DNA of 64,000 nucleotides from Parapristionchus giblindavisi (Eukaryota; Nematoda; Chromadorea; Rhabditida; Diplogasteridae): positions 682,001-746,000 of the forward strand of contig CALSFV010000026.1 in assembly GCA_943737045.1 (NCBI GenBank), in the 5' to 3' direction. The notes under the pieces are model-generated. The model worked only from the letters and a program-made list of their open reading frames with translations, was not told the DNA's origin and searched no databases. Both the position numbers and the translations under genes were made by a program. Shown piece after piece: positions 43,964-54,943 of this stretch (positions are counted from its first letter, which is position 1; each line of letters starts with the position of its first letter).

Positions 43964-43979
43964 GGCCCTCTTTAGGGCC
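43964..43979 (+). promoter_or_regulatory. histone mRNA 3' stem-loop
   Basis: GGCCCTCTTTAGGGCC, preceded by AACCCAAC and followed by ACA, lies 40 bases after the H2A stop. It forms a six-bp stem with a four-base loop. This is the SLBP-binding stem-loop of replication-dependent histone mRNAs, and it is intact. Confidence 0.9.
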
Positions 43980-44154
43980 ACAATCCTATACCAAATCAAG
44001 TTTGATCTCAAATATGTCTATGAATAAAGCTCATGCATTTCAATTATTGACTGTATATCTAATCGATGTGCGAACTTAGCCCGATTACCCCGTAATTTAT
44101 GCGAATGTTGTAATTGAGAAATGGACGCGATTTCCCCGTAATAAAATTACTCTC

Positions 44155-44262
44155 TACCTCGCTGTCTCTTTCTTTTCTCTCTCCATCTTCTCTCTCTCTC
44201 TTCTCCCTCATTCTATCTCCCATTCCTCTCTGTCTCTTTTCTCTTCTCTCTTTTCTCTCTAC
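44155..44262. repeat. CT-rich low-complexity tract
   Basis: Irregular (CT)n with TCTCTC and TTCTCTC runs. The open frames here are compositional. Confidence 0.85.
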
Positions 44263-44647
44263 AGAACCCTCTTCCATAACCCTGACTACAGTACCAAACA
44301 ATAGTTTCAAAATCAAGAAGGTTTCAGAAAGTTCGAGAAACTCTCAGAACATTGCTCACGGCTAGTATATTATATATCCAGTCCCTGGTTTTCAAGCAAC
44401 GGGCCCCATATATCGGGAGGAAGTAGCCCTTTAACCTACGAATTATGTCAGATATCTGTCGAGTATTGATTGATTATTTGGAAAGAATAACTACTGTAGC
44501 TCATGAATTAACGAGTTAGTATAGAAACGAACAAGCAACCGTGTAGACAATGAGATAGCAACACTAAACAAGCCTATGCAGTTATTCAAGAGTAAATGTA
44601 ATGGTATGCACTGCAACCGTATACGCTTTTACCGGCACTAGTTCGGA

Positions 44648-44780
44648 TGAGAATCGATGAATAATAACCGACTGGATTATAGCCATTTGCGTACTTTGTC
44701 TATTCATTAGCGGTTGTCTCTCATATGCATATGTTTATAATCCAATCGGATATTATTCATCGGTTCTCGTTCGACCTACT
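44648..44780. mobile_element. small MITE, copy 3
   Basis: Ends GATGAGAATCGATGAATAA and TTATTCATCGGTTCTC with inner inverted repeats. Same family as 3078-3213 and 25255-25370. Confidence 0.6.
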
Positions 44781-45164
44781 GCCGCTTTTACCACAACACC
44801 GCCTCTCACAAATCTCATATGAAAAATCAGTACACTATGGTTAATTCGTTGTGGTATTGTATTTTATCCCTAATATATGCATTCAGTATTTTGTTTACCC
44901 TTTTTTTCTGAAACCTCCTCTCCCCTTCCCTCTACTTCTCTCGCTCGCTCCCTCCCTTATCTCTCCTTCTATCTTTCCTTCTCCACTCTCTCCCTCACCC
45001 CATCCCCTGATAAATATATAGGGTAAAGCTTGATCCTATTATTCAGCGTGAGATCACTGCTGATTTTGCGTGAGATTTTGTAGCATTGTTTCATGTTTTG
45101 AAAAATAAATGAGAATCTACTCTGATCAATGAATTTCTTCGATAAATATACAGAATAAAGGAGG

Positions 45165-46354
45165 GGCGCTTGTTCCGCAAATGTGCACACTTGCCACACC
45201 CCCTTTAAGCCCCGCCCCCCTCGAACCGTGCACTGCGTACTCTCTCATATCTGAACGCTCTCTCACCTCTCTCTCGGCATCTTGCGCAGTCTCTCATATG
45301 CCTACGCTCTCTAGCGCTCACTCTCTCATATCTCAACGCTCTCTCTCACTTTTGATTAACTAATGATGACCTAACATAACAATGGCAATAATCGGGGTAA
45401 AACAAGGTTTACCTCATTCAATCAGTCTAATTATGTCAATATCCCCGTCTCCCGAGTCTTCTCCCAAATCTCCCAGCTTTCCGATTCTCTTCAGTGATGT
45501 TAGTTTTGGATCGACCGATTCTCCCATCAAACCTACCGTACCAACGCCTCCACTTCCTAATCCTTTGCCGGCTGGTAGTTGCCCCAATTGTGAGGATGGT
45601 TTACCGCCCCACAGCGAAGCTCTCAATCTATTCAAGGGTGTGAATTCTCGACAGCAAGAGATGTTTCTGTCCCTTCCTAAGGAAACACACATTGAACAAA
45701 AGAAAAGTATGGGTTTGCTGCCATCAAGCAAGACTTGCATATGCGGCTGTACGATGACTCTCAAAAAAAAACAGAAAGAAATCAATTCTCATGGTGGTTC
45801 ATCTGCCCCGACAGAACTTGCTACAAAAGAGTTTCAATTGCAAGGGGAATGATCTTTGAGCACATGAAGCTACCGTACCAAGATGTCTTCAGAATAATAT
45901 ATGCTTTTTTCGTACCAATTAGTCGATTCACTCATTAATATTTCTTCATTAATAAATTTGATAGCACGTTCTGGTTAGAGCACAGACATACAGACAAACC
46001 AGGTAAGACACACAGGGGAGATGAGAGAGGAGAGAGAGCAGGACAGTGAGAGTAAGCGAGAGAGCGTGTTCTAGCGAGGCTTGTAGTTTGTATCGCCCCC
46101 TATAAATAGCCTCGGCCTGCTCATTCTTCGCCTCTGATTCATCAGTTGCGCCTCTCTCATTCGAGAGCATTTTGGTTTGGGGAAGTGACTTCGCGATGAA
46201 GTCCCTTCCCTGCCCCGGACTTCTCCATCTTCTTGGAGAAGTCGCCGAGCAGGAGCCGGCTGGGGCCTCTCCCCCCTTAAAGGCTATCCGCCTGGGAAAG
46301 GGGGCGGGGCTTAAAGGGGGCGTGGCAAGTGTGCACATTTGCGGAACAAGCGCC
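45165..46354 (+). mobile_element. hAT-like element, copy 1 of an inverted pair, 1190 bp
   Basis: Inverted termini GGCGCTTGTTCCGCAAATG extend for about 50 bp. Flanking octamers differ: AAAGGAGG on the left (45157-45164) and TGCATGCG on the right (46355-46362). Each is the reverse complement of a flank of copy 2, see findings. The interior carries a 156-codon frame and, near the right end, a TATA-box-like CCTATAAATAG (46099-46109). No transposase. Confidence 0.9.
45382..45852 (+). CDS. 156-codon ORF inside the hAT-like element, copy 1
   Basis: ATG to TGA, open. The N-terminal half is Ser/Pro-rich. The C-terminal half has two cysteine clusters (CPNCEDG and CICGC) and a Lys-rich end (TLKKKQKE). 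No transposase signature and no known family. The same frame is present in copy 2 (47247-47717). It may be captured host sequence; cysteine spacing alone does not establish a zinc finger. Confidence 0.4.
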   Translation: MAIIGVKQGLPHSISLIMSISPSPESSPKSPSFPILFSDVSFGSTDSPIKPTVPTPPLPNPLPAGSCPNCEDGLPPHSEALNLFKGVNSRQQEMFLSLPKETHIEQKKSMGLLPSSKTCICGCTMTLKKKQKEINSHGGSSAPTELATKEFQLQGE

Positions 46355-46362
46355 TGCATGCG

Positions 46363-46736
46363 TATATGTAGTTTATGTAAGTGCACACAATGTAATCACC
46401 ATTCATTCAAAAGGGTCCAGACAACATTTAAAAAAATATGTTCTATGGTTATATGAGGTGAACGTAGCCGTTTTTAATTTCTACTATTTATTCAAAAGTT
46501 ACGGAAAAGCAGAGAAAATTTACACACCACTTCGCCACTTTTTTGTTTCATTTATTTTCATCTCATGTCTTTTGGACTCTGTATAAATATTTGTACTTAA
46601 AAGGGTCTTTTTTGTGATTTCGTGGAATTTCAGTTGATCATTCAAGAATCTGACGTATATCGAAAATGAAAAGAATGATGAGTTGCAAGTGGGAGCTTTA
46701 TACTTTTTATGCGATGATGCATGATTGGTATGCGTA
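46363..46736. other. unique spacer between the inverted hAT-like copies
   Basis: The 374 bp here, together with the octamers on both sides (382 bp from the end of copy 1 to the octamer boundary, 390 bp element to element), are not repeated elsewhere in the window. The flanks indicate that this segment is inverted relative to the ancestral order. No gene recognised. Confidence 0.8.
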
Positions 46737-46744
46737 CCTCCTTT

Positions 46745-47934
46745 GGCGCTTGTTCCGCAAATGTGCACACTTGCCACGCCCCCTTTAAGCCCCGCCCCCT
46801 TTCCCAGGCGGATAGCCTTTAAGGGGGGAGAGGCCCCAGCCGGCTCCTGCTCGGCGACTTCTCCAAGAAGATGGAGAAGTCCGGGGCAGGGAAGGGACTT
46901 CATCGCGAAGTCACTTCCCCAAACCAAAATGCTCTCGAATGAGAGAGGCGCAACTGATGAATCAGAGGCGAAGAATGAGCAGGCCGAGGCTATTTATAGG
47001 GGGCGATACAAACTACAAGCCTCGCTAGAACACGCTCTCTCGCTTACTCTCACTGTCCTGCTCTCTCTCCTCTCTCATCTCCCCTGTGTGTCTTACCTGG
47101 TTTGTCTGTATGTCTGTGCTCTAACCAGAACGTGCTATCAAATTTATTAATGAAGAAATATTAATGAGTGAATCGACTAATTGGTACGAAAAAAGCATAT
47201 ATTATTCTGAAGACATCTTGGTACGGTAGCTTCATGTGCTCAAAGATCATTCCCCTTGCAATTGAAACTCTTTTGTAGCAAGTTCTGTCGGGGCAGATGA
47301 ACCACCATGAGAATTGATTTCTTTCTGTTTTTTTTTGAGAGTCATCGTACAGCCGCATATGCAAGTCTTGCTTGATGGCAGCAAACCCATACTTTTCTTT
47401 TGTTCAATGTGTGTTTCCTTAGGAAGGGACAGAAACATCTCTTGCTGTCGAGAATTCACACCCTTGAATAGATTGAGAGCTTCGCTGTGGGGCGGTAAAC
47501 CATCCTCACAATTGGGGCAACTACCAGCCGGCAAAGGATTAGGAAGTGGAGGCGTTGGTACGGTAGGTTTGATGGGAGAATCGGTCGATCCAAAACTAAC
47601 ATCACTGAAGAGAATCGGAAAGCTGGGAGATTTGGGAGAAGACTCGGGAGACGGGGATATTGACATAATTAGACTGATTGAATGAGGTAAACCTTGTTTT
47701 ACCCCGATTATTGCCATTGTTATGTTAGGTCATCATTAGTTAATCAAAAGTGAGAGAGAGCGTTGAGATATGAGAGAGTGAGCGCTAGAGAGCGTAGGCA
47801 TATGAGAGACTGCGCAAGATGCCGAGAGAGAGGTGAGAGAGCGTTCAGATATGAGAGAGTACGCAGTGCACGGTTCGAGGGGGGCGGGGCTTAAAGGGGG
47901 TGTGGCAAGTGTGCACATTTGCGGAACAAGCGCC
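46745..47934 (-). mobile_element. hAT-like element, copy 2 of an inverted pair, 1190 bp
   Basis: Same length as copy 1 and near-identical to its reverse complement. Flanking octamers are CCTCCTTT (46737-46744) and CGCATGCA (47935-47942). The ORF starts 217 bases inside the outer end in both copies. Confidence 0.9.
47247..47717 (-). CDS. 156-codon ORF inside the hAT-like element, copy 2
   Basis: Encodes the same protein as 45382-45852, on the other strand. Full conservation between copies means recent duplication or gene conversion. It does not show that the protein is used. Confidence 0.4.
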   Translation of the reverse strand: MAIIGVKQGLPHSISLIMSISPSPESSPKSPSFPILFSDVSFGSTDSPIKPTVPTPPLPNPLPAGSCPNCEDGLPPHSEALNLFKGVNSRQQEMFLSLPKETHIEQKKSMGLLPSSKTCICGCTMTLKKKQKEINSHGGSSAPTELATKEFQLQGE

Positions 47935-48169
47935 CGCATGCAAAGAATTGGCCACTTTCACAACCCAAAAAAGTACTAGCCAAAACCAACCAGAATCCGG
48001 GATAAAACACTAAAATTCAGTTGTTGTTATGTTACTTGAACCTCTTTCCTTGCGGTGAGAGAGCTTGCGAAGTGTTAAAATCTAAACATAATTTTTTTAT
48101 TTATTAATAACCTCTGTCGGATTATGAATCCGAACCATCGATGGAATGACCAGGAATGTGTCTATAAAA

Positions 48170-48420
48170 CGAATCTTCCTTAAAAACGTAGGAAAATCAG
48201 TAACGCGGCACTTGATACCGATACTCATGGACCCGGACTCGCGTTATTTTCATTCAAAATATATTTCGTATCTCATTTCTGTTCATTTTCATGCAAATGC
48301 GCGCCATAAATGTATACAAATCGAAAGCTCTCGACGAGATCTACCAAAATGACTTAGTGCTACAAGTCATGAAATTTAACCGTTTTCAAGTTAGGCTAAA
48401 AATTACGTATTTTGACAAGC
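48170..48420. repeat. diverged remnant of the TTATCACGG foldback
   Basis: The order of motifs (AAAACGTAGGAAAAT, GGACCCGGACT, TTTTCATTCAAAA, CTCGACGAGATCT, CCGTTTTCAAG) follows the element at 16570 with many substitutions. Confidence 0.6.
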
Positions 48421-48469
48421 TAATTGTGAAGGAAATCATAGACTAGTTAACCAAGTCGTGACGAAATGA

Positions 48470-49640
48470 CTATCTAAGGTTAACACGACCAGGTTGACCA
48501 ACCGTACCCACACAGCGCACATCAACATTTGATATCTACATATCGTATACATCACCTTACAGTAACCACGGATATCGATCTATCGTATCGATTACGATAC
48601 AGTTAGCACCGTAATCGGCTATAAGTCTTACCGTGACCAAGTGTTCTAACCAGGTTCAAGTCGAGGTTAAAGCGAGTAGGATATCAAGACAGGGGCGAGC
48701 TACCGTAACACAAACGTTACAGTAACCGTGGGCATCAATCTACAGTATCCCTCATGATTCCGTTAACATTAACTTCATACCTACCTCTCCCGCAAGTTAC
48801 AACATCCGTGGATGTCATTCGACGTATCCTACAGTATTTAAATATCTACTTGCCAATGCCCACGAACATTACAGTAAGTATGTTCTCCAAGGTTACTGTA
48901 ACGGGCGGGGTACGATATACCGATATGGTTCGGGATACGCTTGGTCTACATCCACTGTTACTAAACGTGCGGGCTCGGCTGGTAAATCAATAAAACAAAA
49001 AAAGCCTGAAATGCTGAACATGAGAAGGTGATCTTGAGTGATATAAAAGCCATAAGAGCGAAAACCAATAGGTAACGAAACTGTAAAATTATATTTAGGA
49101 TAAACTGTAAAATTATATTTAGGATATATGGGAGGAAGATCGGATGGCATTTACGGACGATATTGGAAAAGCTAACCTACTAGCCACAACATTCATGAGC
49201 GTTTTGACAATCGATAATGACATACGAAACACCCATAGAAGAACCAACTCATTCTTCACAATATTTTCGATTTTAAATTCGATTTCGCCAACGTTGAATC
49301 AGTATACCCTACAATCTTCCCAACAATTCTACCATTTTCATTTTTGCAAACGAAAATACTCTGAGACGAGCTAAATTTCAATTTACACAAGTTTTCTTTC
49401 CAAATTCGTTATCGCCATCGTATTCCCTCAAATGTTAAAGATATTCCAATATTTTCATTTTTTCACATGAAAACACGAAAAAACGAACAAACTCACACGA
49501 CACACAGTTTTCTATTCCAAATTCGAGTTCTCCATCGTCGAATTAGTGTACTCACAAATTTTCATACAAATAGGACTATTTTCATTTTATCGCTAAACTT
49601 GCCCCCAGGGGATATTCTTCTCAATCATTAACATCCCTAT
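48470..49640. other. no gene recognised
   Basis: 48470-48960 is rich in 'ACAGTAAC' and 'ATCGTAT' motifs without clear period. Two tandem 24-bp copies of 'CTGTAAAATTATATTTAGGA' lie at about 49078-49128. The rest is AT-rich with no exon support. Confidence 0.5.
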
Positions 49641-49643
49641 GTT

Positions 49644-50784
49644 GGCGCTTGTTCCGCAAATGCCCACGCCCCGCCCCCTCCATCCTAGCACTCTGTACTC
49701 TCTCATATCTCAATGCTCTCTCGCCCTCTCTCACTATGCACTGCGCATACTCTCATATCTCGTATACTCTCTCATATCTCAACGCTTTCTCGCACTCTCT
49801 CGCTCTTGATTAACTAATGGTGACCTAAGAACATGCTATAACTGCAATGGTTGTATGAATTAATTTATTAAGAGTAGTGCAAGGATGAGCTAATCGGTGA
49901 TGAATAAAGAATCGGCTAATTGGTATGGAATAAAAAAATGAACTCATCGGTAATATGTGAAGAACAAAGTAATCGGTAATGAATGAAGGAATAGGCAAAT
50001 CGGTAGTTAATGAAAGGAATAGGCTAATCCGTAATGTAATTAATGAAGGAAAAATCCGCAATAAATTTGCTTATTTTTTTAGTCGTTTACCGATTTGTCT
50101 ATTCTTTTCATTAACTGCCGATTAGCCTATTATTTTCACTCATTACCGATTTGCCTATTCTATTCATTAACTACTGATTAGCCTATTCCTTCATTCATTA
50201 CCGATTACTTTGTTCTTCACTTCCTAACAATGAGTTCATTTTTTATTCCATACCAATTAGCCGATTCTTTATTCATCACCGATTAGCTCATCCTTGCACT
50301 ACTCTTAATAAATTAATTCATACAACCATTGCAGTTACAGCATGTTCAAGTTAGACCACAGACAGTCAGAATCGGATCAGACACTAGAGAGTGCGCACGA
50401 GCCTCTGATATAAGAGCCGGCTGGGGCGAGGGCCTCTCCCTGGGAGAGAGCTTGAGAGCGAGAGTGAGCGAGAGAGTGTGTCCCACCTAGAGAGTGCGCA
50501 TGCAAGGATTGTAGTTTGTACGCCCCCCTATAAATAGCCCTCTTCCTCCTCATTCTTCGCCTCTGATTCATCAGTTGCGCCTCTCTCCTTCGAGAGAATT
50601 TTTGCTTGGGGAAGGGACTTCGCGATGGAGTCCCTTCCCTGCCCCGGACTTCTCCATCTCCTTGGAGAAATCGCCGAGCAGGAGCCGGCTGGGGCGTCCC
50701 CCCCCCCTCCCAGGGCCTCTCCCTGGAAAGGGGGTGGGGCTTAAAGGGGGCGTGGCAAGTGTGGGCATTTGCGGAACAAGCGCC
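49644..50784 (+). mobile_element. hAT-like element, third copy, 1141 bp
   Basis: Same termini (GGCGCTTGTTCCGCAAATG) and the same subterminal GC-rich and TATA-box-like regions as the 45-kb pair. A perfect 8-bp target duplication, CCTATGTT, at 49636-49643 and 50785-50792. The central part differs: instead of the ORF it has a 0.5-kb palindrome (about 49836-50346, loop near 50090). It supports an 8-bp duplication as the normal rule for this family. Confidence 0.9.
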
Positions 50785-50911
50785 CCTATGTTTCCTTCTA
50801 ACGATATCTCACTTTTCACTTCGATTTTCAAATTCCAACTCACAATTACCAACGATTTCCCTAACTTGGCGCGCGCCTAACTTATTTCCCCGTAGTTAAG
50901 AGAGATGGCCG

Positions 50912-51265
50912 TTAAAGAAGGGGACCCACGAGATTTGGGCTGCGCTATTGACATGAATAACGTGGGACATAGGAAGTGACATTCTGTTCTCTATTAGATT
51001 TGACTGCGTAGAGCGTGTGGCTCAGTGGTTAGTAGTCAGCGCTTGTAACCGCGCCACACGGGTTCGATTCCCGTTTGCAATTTTCTATACAATTTAAAAA
51101 ACTCGCGCCTTTCCCTGGGCATATCAATGAACTTTAAGTCCGAATTACGGTATTCTGGGGCATCTAAAATTTTAGAGAAAATTGTTTTTGTATACAAGGA
51201 GATGTGATCAATAGTTCTGCCTAGCCAGTTTAGTCACGAAAAAACTCGTGGGTCCCCTTCTTTAA
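50912..51265. mobile_element. nested TTAA element with tRNA-like core
   Basis: TTAA precedes AGAAGGGGACCCACGAG, and its exact inverse precedes TTAA at the other end (350 bp including one TTAA). The interior is not palindromic and carries the tRNA-like sequence at 51010-51082. It inserted at a TTAA inside the left terminus of the larger palindrome. Confidence 0.8.
51010..51082 (+). repeat. tRNA-derived sequence (Pol III A and B boxes)
   Basis: TGGCTCAGTGG (51018-51028) and GGTTCGATTCC (51061-51071) are good A and B boxes. A perfect five-bp T-arm surrounds TTCGATT. The D stem is short, the anticodon loop has eight bases around TTGTAACC (Thr-like TGT), and the acceptor strands do not pair. So it is tRNA-derived, but not a functional tRNA. 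Confidence 0.6.
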
Positions 51266-53209
51266 GACTCGACCACCCCTCGGACACGTGAGCTAGCGAT
51301 GAGAACTGGGAGTCCATACTTGGGTGTTAGGAGTGCCCTCGGCCCTTATTACACAAAACGGCTGAAATTTCCTGTTTGTGCCCTCAGGCTATTAGAAAAA
51401 ATAATTTTAAAAAAAAACTTTAAAAAATCATAATTTCTCAAATTGTTGAGATGAAGTCTAAATACCATCTGCGATGCGTCTAGAGTACACAGTGCTTGCT
51501 AATTCACCATTAGCATCGAATGTGCGTTGATTCCTAAACCACATTTTTTACTCAAAATTTTGGTTTTTTCGGACAAATCATCCCTTGTTTTAGTGAGTGC
51601 CCAAAATTTCCGACCAGGTATTGTAGCCTAAGCAATTCTGCATTGATTTAACTTAAAATTGGGTTCTTCCCGATCGACCATTTTGTCGAATTTTTTGCTC
51701 GAACTTCCGTCATCGATGGTTTTCCCGAACAAATGCTGTATTTTCCAAACGATTGGTGAGGAATTGTGGTCCACTCAAAGTTTAGAGGTGAGTCAAGTAA
51801 AATGACACAAGTAGCCCATCACTTGGATCAACTTGAAAATTTCGATTTTCACGACCCGGGGGTCATGGTCCGAAAATTTCAAAATTTCTCAAGTTTGAAA
51901 TGTTTTAATTTATGTGGCTTATTGTGAAGTACTAATGATGTGAATAATATTCAGCCTATGCTCAATGGCTGGTCTCTCCTTTCAACCAATTTTCGAAAAT
52001 TTTTCGAAAATTTTCGTTCTGAATGCGTGTGAAAAATCAGAATCGTGTTTGAATTGGTTTCCAACTTGCTTTTTGTAACATTCTGTCTTAGTAGTTTGCA
52101 ATGTGCATAATCAATATGAAAATCGTTGATTTTCGAAAATTCGTAAAATTCAATTTGAGTGCCTACTTTCATGGCAAATTTCTATAATATTGCAGTTTTT
52201 AGACTCGAATGCTGCGACAATGAGCAAATGACAATGACAATGTGAAGTTTCATGATGAATAGTAGAACTGGAATCCCGGCATTCGGGTCACTTTTGAAAA
52301 ATCGATTTCCATGACCCCGGTAAAAAATATGAATTTTCGAAAATCAAAGATTTTCATATTGATTATGTACATTGCAAAGCACTTAGATAGGATGTTACAG
52401 AAAGCAAGTTAGAAACTGATTCAAACACAATTCTGATTTTTCGCAAGCAATCAGAATGAAAATTTTCGAAAATTGGTTGAAAGGAGAGATCAGCCATTGA
52501 GCATAGGCTGAATATTATTCACATCATTAGTACTTAAGCCACATAAATGAAAACATTTCAAACAAATTTTGAAATTTTTGGACCATGACCCCCGGGTCGT
52601 GAAAATCGAAATTTTCAAGTTGATCCAAGTGATGGGCTACTTGTGTCATTTTACTTGACTCACCTCTAAACTTTGAGTGGACCACAATTCCTCACCAATC
52701 GTTTGGAAAATACAGCATTTGTTCGGGAAAACCATCGATGACGGAAGTTCGAGCAAAAAATTCGACAAAATGGTCGATCGGGAAGAACCCAGTTTTAAAT
52801 CAATGCAGAATTGCTTAGGCTACAATACCTGGTCGGAAATTTTGGGCACTCACTAAAACAAGGGATGATTTGTCCGAAAAAACCAAAACTTTGACTCAAA
52901 AAAGTGGTTTAGGATTCAACGCACATTCGATGCTAATAGTGAATTAGCAAGCACTGTGTACTCTAGACGCATTGCAGATGGTATTTAGACTTCATCTCAA
53001 CAATTTGAGAAATTATGAATTTTAAAGTTTTTTTAAAAAAATTATTTTTTCTAATAGCCTGAGGGCACAAACAGGAAATTTCAGCCGTTTTGTGTAATAA
53101 GGGCCGGGGGCACTCCTAACACCCAAGTATGGACTCCCAGTTCTCATTGCTAGCTCACGTGTCCGGGGGTGGTCGAATATGATCGAGTCTTAGGGAACAG
53201 GCCTCTTAA

Positions 53210-54640
53210 TCGTACATTCAAAATTTCAACCTCCAATTTTGGACAAACCGCGTCACTTTCATTCGCAAAAAAAAGTTACTGACCCCATATGACCCCAAAG
53301 CATCCGGAACCGTGCAAACTCGCCCCTCTAATTTCCCCGACAGCCCGGAATCGAGTCCTGAAATTTGCATTTTAACTACCCAAGTTTGAGGTTCATCCGG
53401 CTCGTCGCAAGACGTTTTTACAAAATGTTTTAGACATTTTTTCTCGTCTAATCAATATTGTTGCTGTTTGAGCTGCTTTTGAATTTTAACTCGAAATATC
53501 TGAGGCATAATGGACAACTGACAGAGTTACACACCTTTTTATGGCACTATCTGAGCCATAATTTATTTGGGTGTTTGTTGCTACAGTAATTAGTATCTTG
53601 ATCTGTCAATACATGACACGTGATAGACACACATCTTTTGGTATATATCATGAGTTTACTAGAAACACTGTCAGATATAATAGTTTTTTTTTTCAGTTAG
53701 AGTCTCTCGATGGCTAAGTAAGTTGCCTCGTGAGGTAATCCTTTCGGAAACTTCGGTAGCCTTCAAGCGTCAGCTTACTCCCACCATTCTCCTTACATTG
53801 AAATAATGAATTTTTAAATTTTGTGATCAACTTATGATGATTTCAATATCATTATCATTATCATACTATTTCAGCACTAATGAAAGATTTTGCAGCATTT
53901 TTAGTGAGAGTCTTATTTTCTTCTTCCATTCTTTTGCTGATATTTACAAAAAGGATAACAAAAGTGAAAGATGTGAACTATTCTCTCTCTGTCTCTATCC
54001 TTGTCTTTTATATATCTTTCACTTTCTTATTTCCTTTGCGAGTAGTTCACAGATATATAGTTGTTCTTTTATCCTTTCTGGCAGGTCCAACTATCACCCC
54101 CTTCTGTAGTCGTCGATATCTCTCATAGTTGATCTGTGGTCCTGGCCATTCTCACTGAAGATGCTGTTGCCTCCGCAAGTTGTCATGGTCCACAACTGAG
54201 TTCACCACAACACACCACTGTATCTTATGAGAGATCCCCCTTTCCACCCTGAGATATCAAACCCTGACCCCCCAATATATCACATTTAAATTTCTCGACC
54301 CTCTCTGTCTATCTCGACCCTCTCTGTCTATCTCGACCCTCTCTGTCTATCTCGTGTGAGGCTGTGTCCTCCCGAGCTCTCTTATTTCCCCCTTGTATCA
54401 ATCTCACATTTGACCAAATTTACCCTGCCCGGTTCGGGTTCAAGGGTGTCAAACTATTGTCCCACTCGTAGCCATACGTCCTAGCGACTGGCTAATCGAG
54501 TCCCCATTTCACTATACCCTGTGTTGTGTGTTGCCTACTTTTATAGTTGGTTGACATTCCAAGTCACAGGGAAAATAATTGATTGATTGATTTGGTTGAT
54601 ACTAAGATTCGAGTCAGCTCTCGATCTTTGATCTGAAACA
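53210..54640. other. no gene recognised; may include the LINE 5' UTR
   Basis: The 5' end of the LINE at 54.9 kb cannot be placed. The stretch contains pyrimidine-rich sequence and three tandem 19-bp units (CTCGACCCTCTCTGTCTAT, 54294-54350). No exon support. Confidence 0.4.
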
Positions 54641-54889
54641 CTCCTTGGGGTGTATACGTGTTTGTTTCCGTCCATTATTGTCTTGTTTTCGTCCAACTTA
54701 CCTCTCTCCACTCTCTCCCGTCTCTCACTACCCTAGTCTCTTCCTTCTTCCATTGATCCATCCTAGTCCCTCTTTCCTATCTATCTTTGTCTCAAATCAT
54801 TCAATCAATACTTGTCTTCTCTATATCACTCCTTCCCTCTCTCGCCATACTTTCTTCTATCTTTTCTGTGCCTTCACTCTCTCACTAAA

Positions 54890-54943
54890 ATGGCTCCCCC
54901 CACTATTGTGGAGAGTCTAGTTCGTAGTTTGATTGACGAACTG
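54890..54943 (+). pseudogene. LINE ORF1, first 18 codons
   Basis: ATG at 54890 after a pyrimidine-rich leader; 18 codons (MAPPTIVESLVRSLIDEL) run up to the LTR boundary. The frame continues in phase at 60384 on the far side if one target duplicate is counted, so this is the true start of the ORF1 that reaches 61412. Confidence 0.75.

Larger units (their letters stand above)
50900..53205. mobile_element. TTAA-flanked palindromic element, about 2.3 kb with a nested insert
   Basis: TTAA flanks both ends (50896-50899, 53206-53209), and the ends read GAGAGATGGCC... and ...GGCCTCTTAA. Arms of about 900 bp (51266-52155 and 52325-53190) pair around a loop with the motif GACCCCGG. The left terminus is interrupted by the TTAA element at 50912-51265. 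Related in design to 12826-15043 (shared AAGACTCGA near the ends). Confidence 0.8.

Noticed and set aside
45949..47150. Frames of 135-145 codons in the right parts of the inverted hAT-like copies
   Set aside because: They read through the terminal inverted repeat and GC-rich subterminal sequence in several phases at once. The 156-codon frame is the only one with plausible composition.
51010..51082. Functional tRNA-Thr gene
   Set aside because: The T-arm and boxes are good, but the acceptor strands do not pair and the anticodon loop has eight bases.
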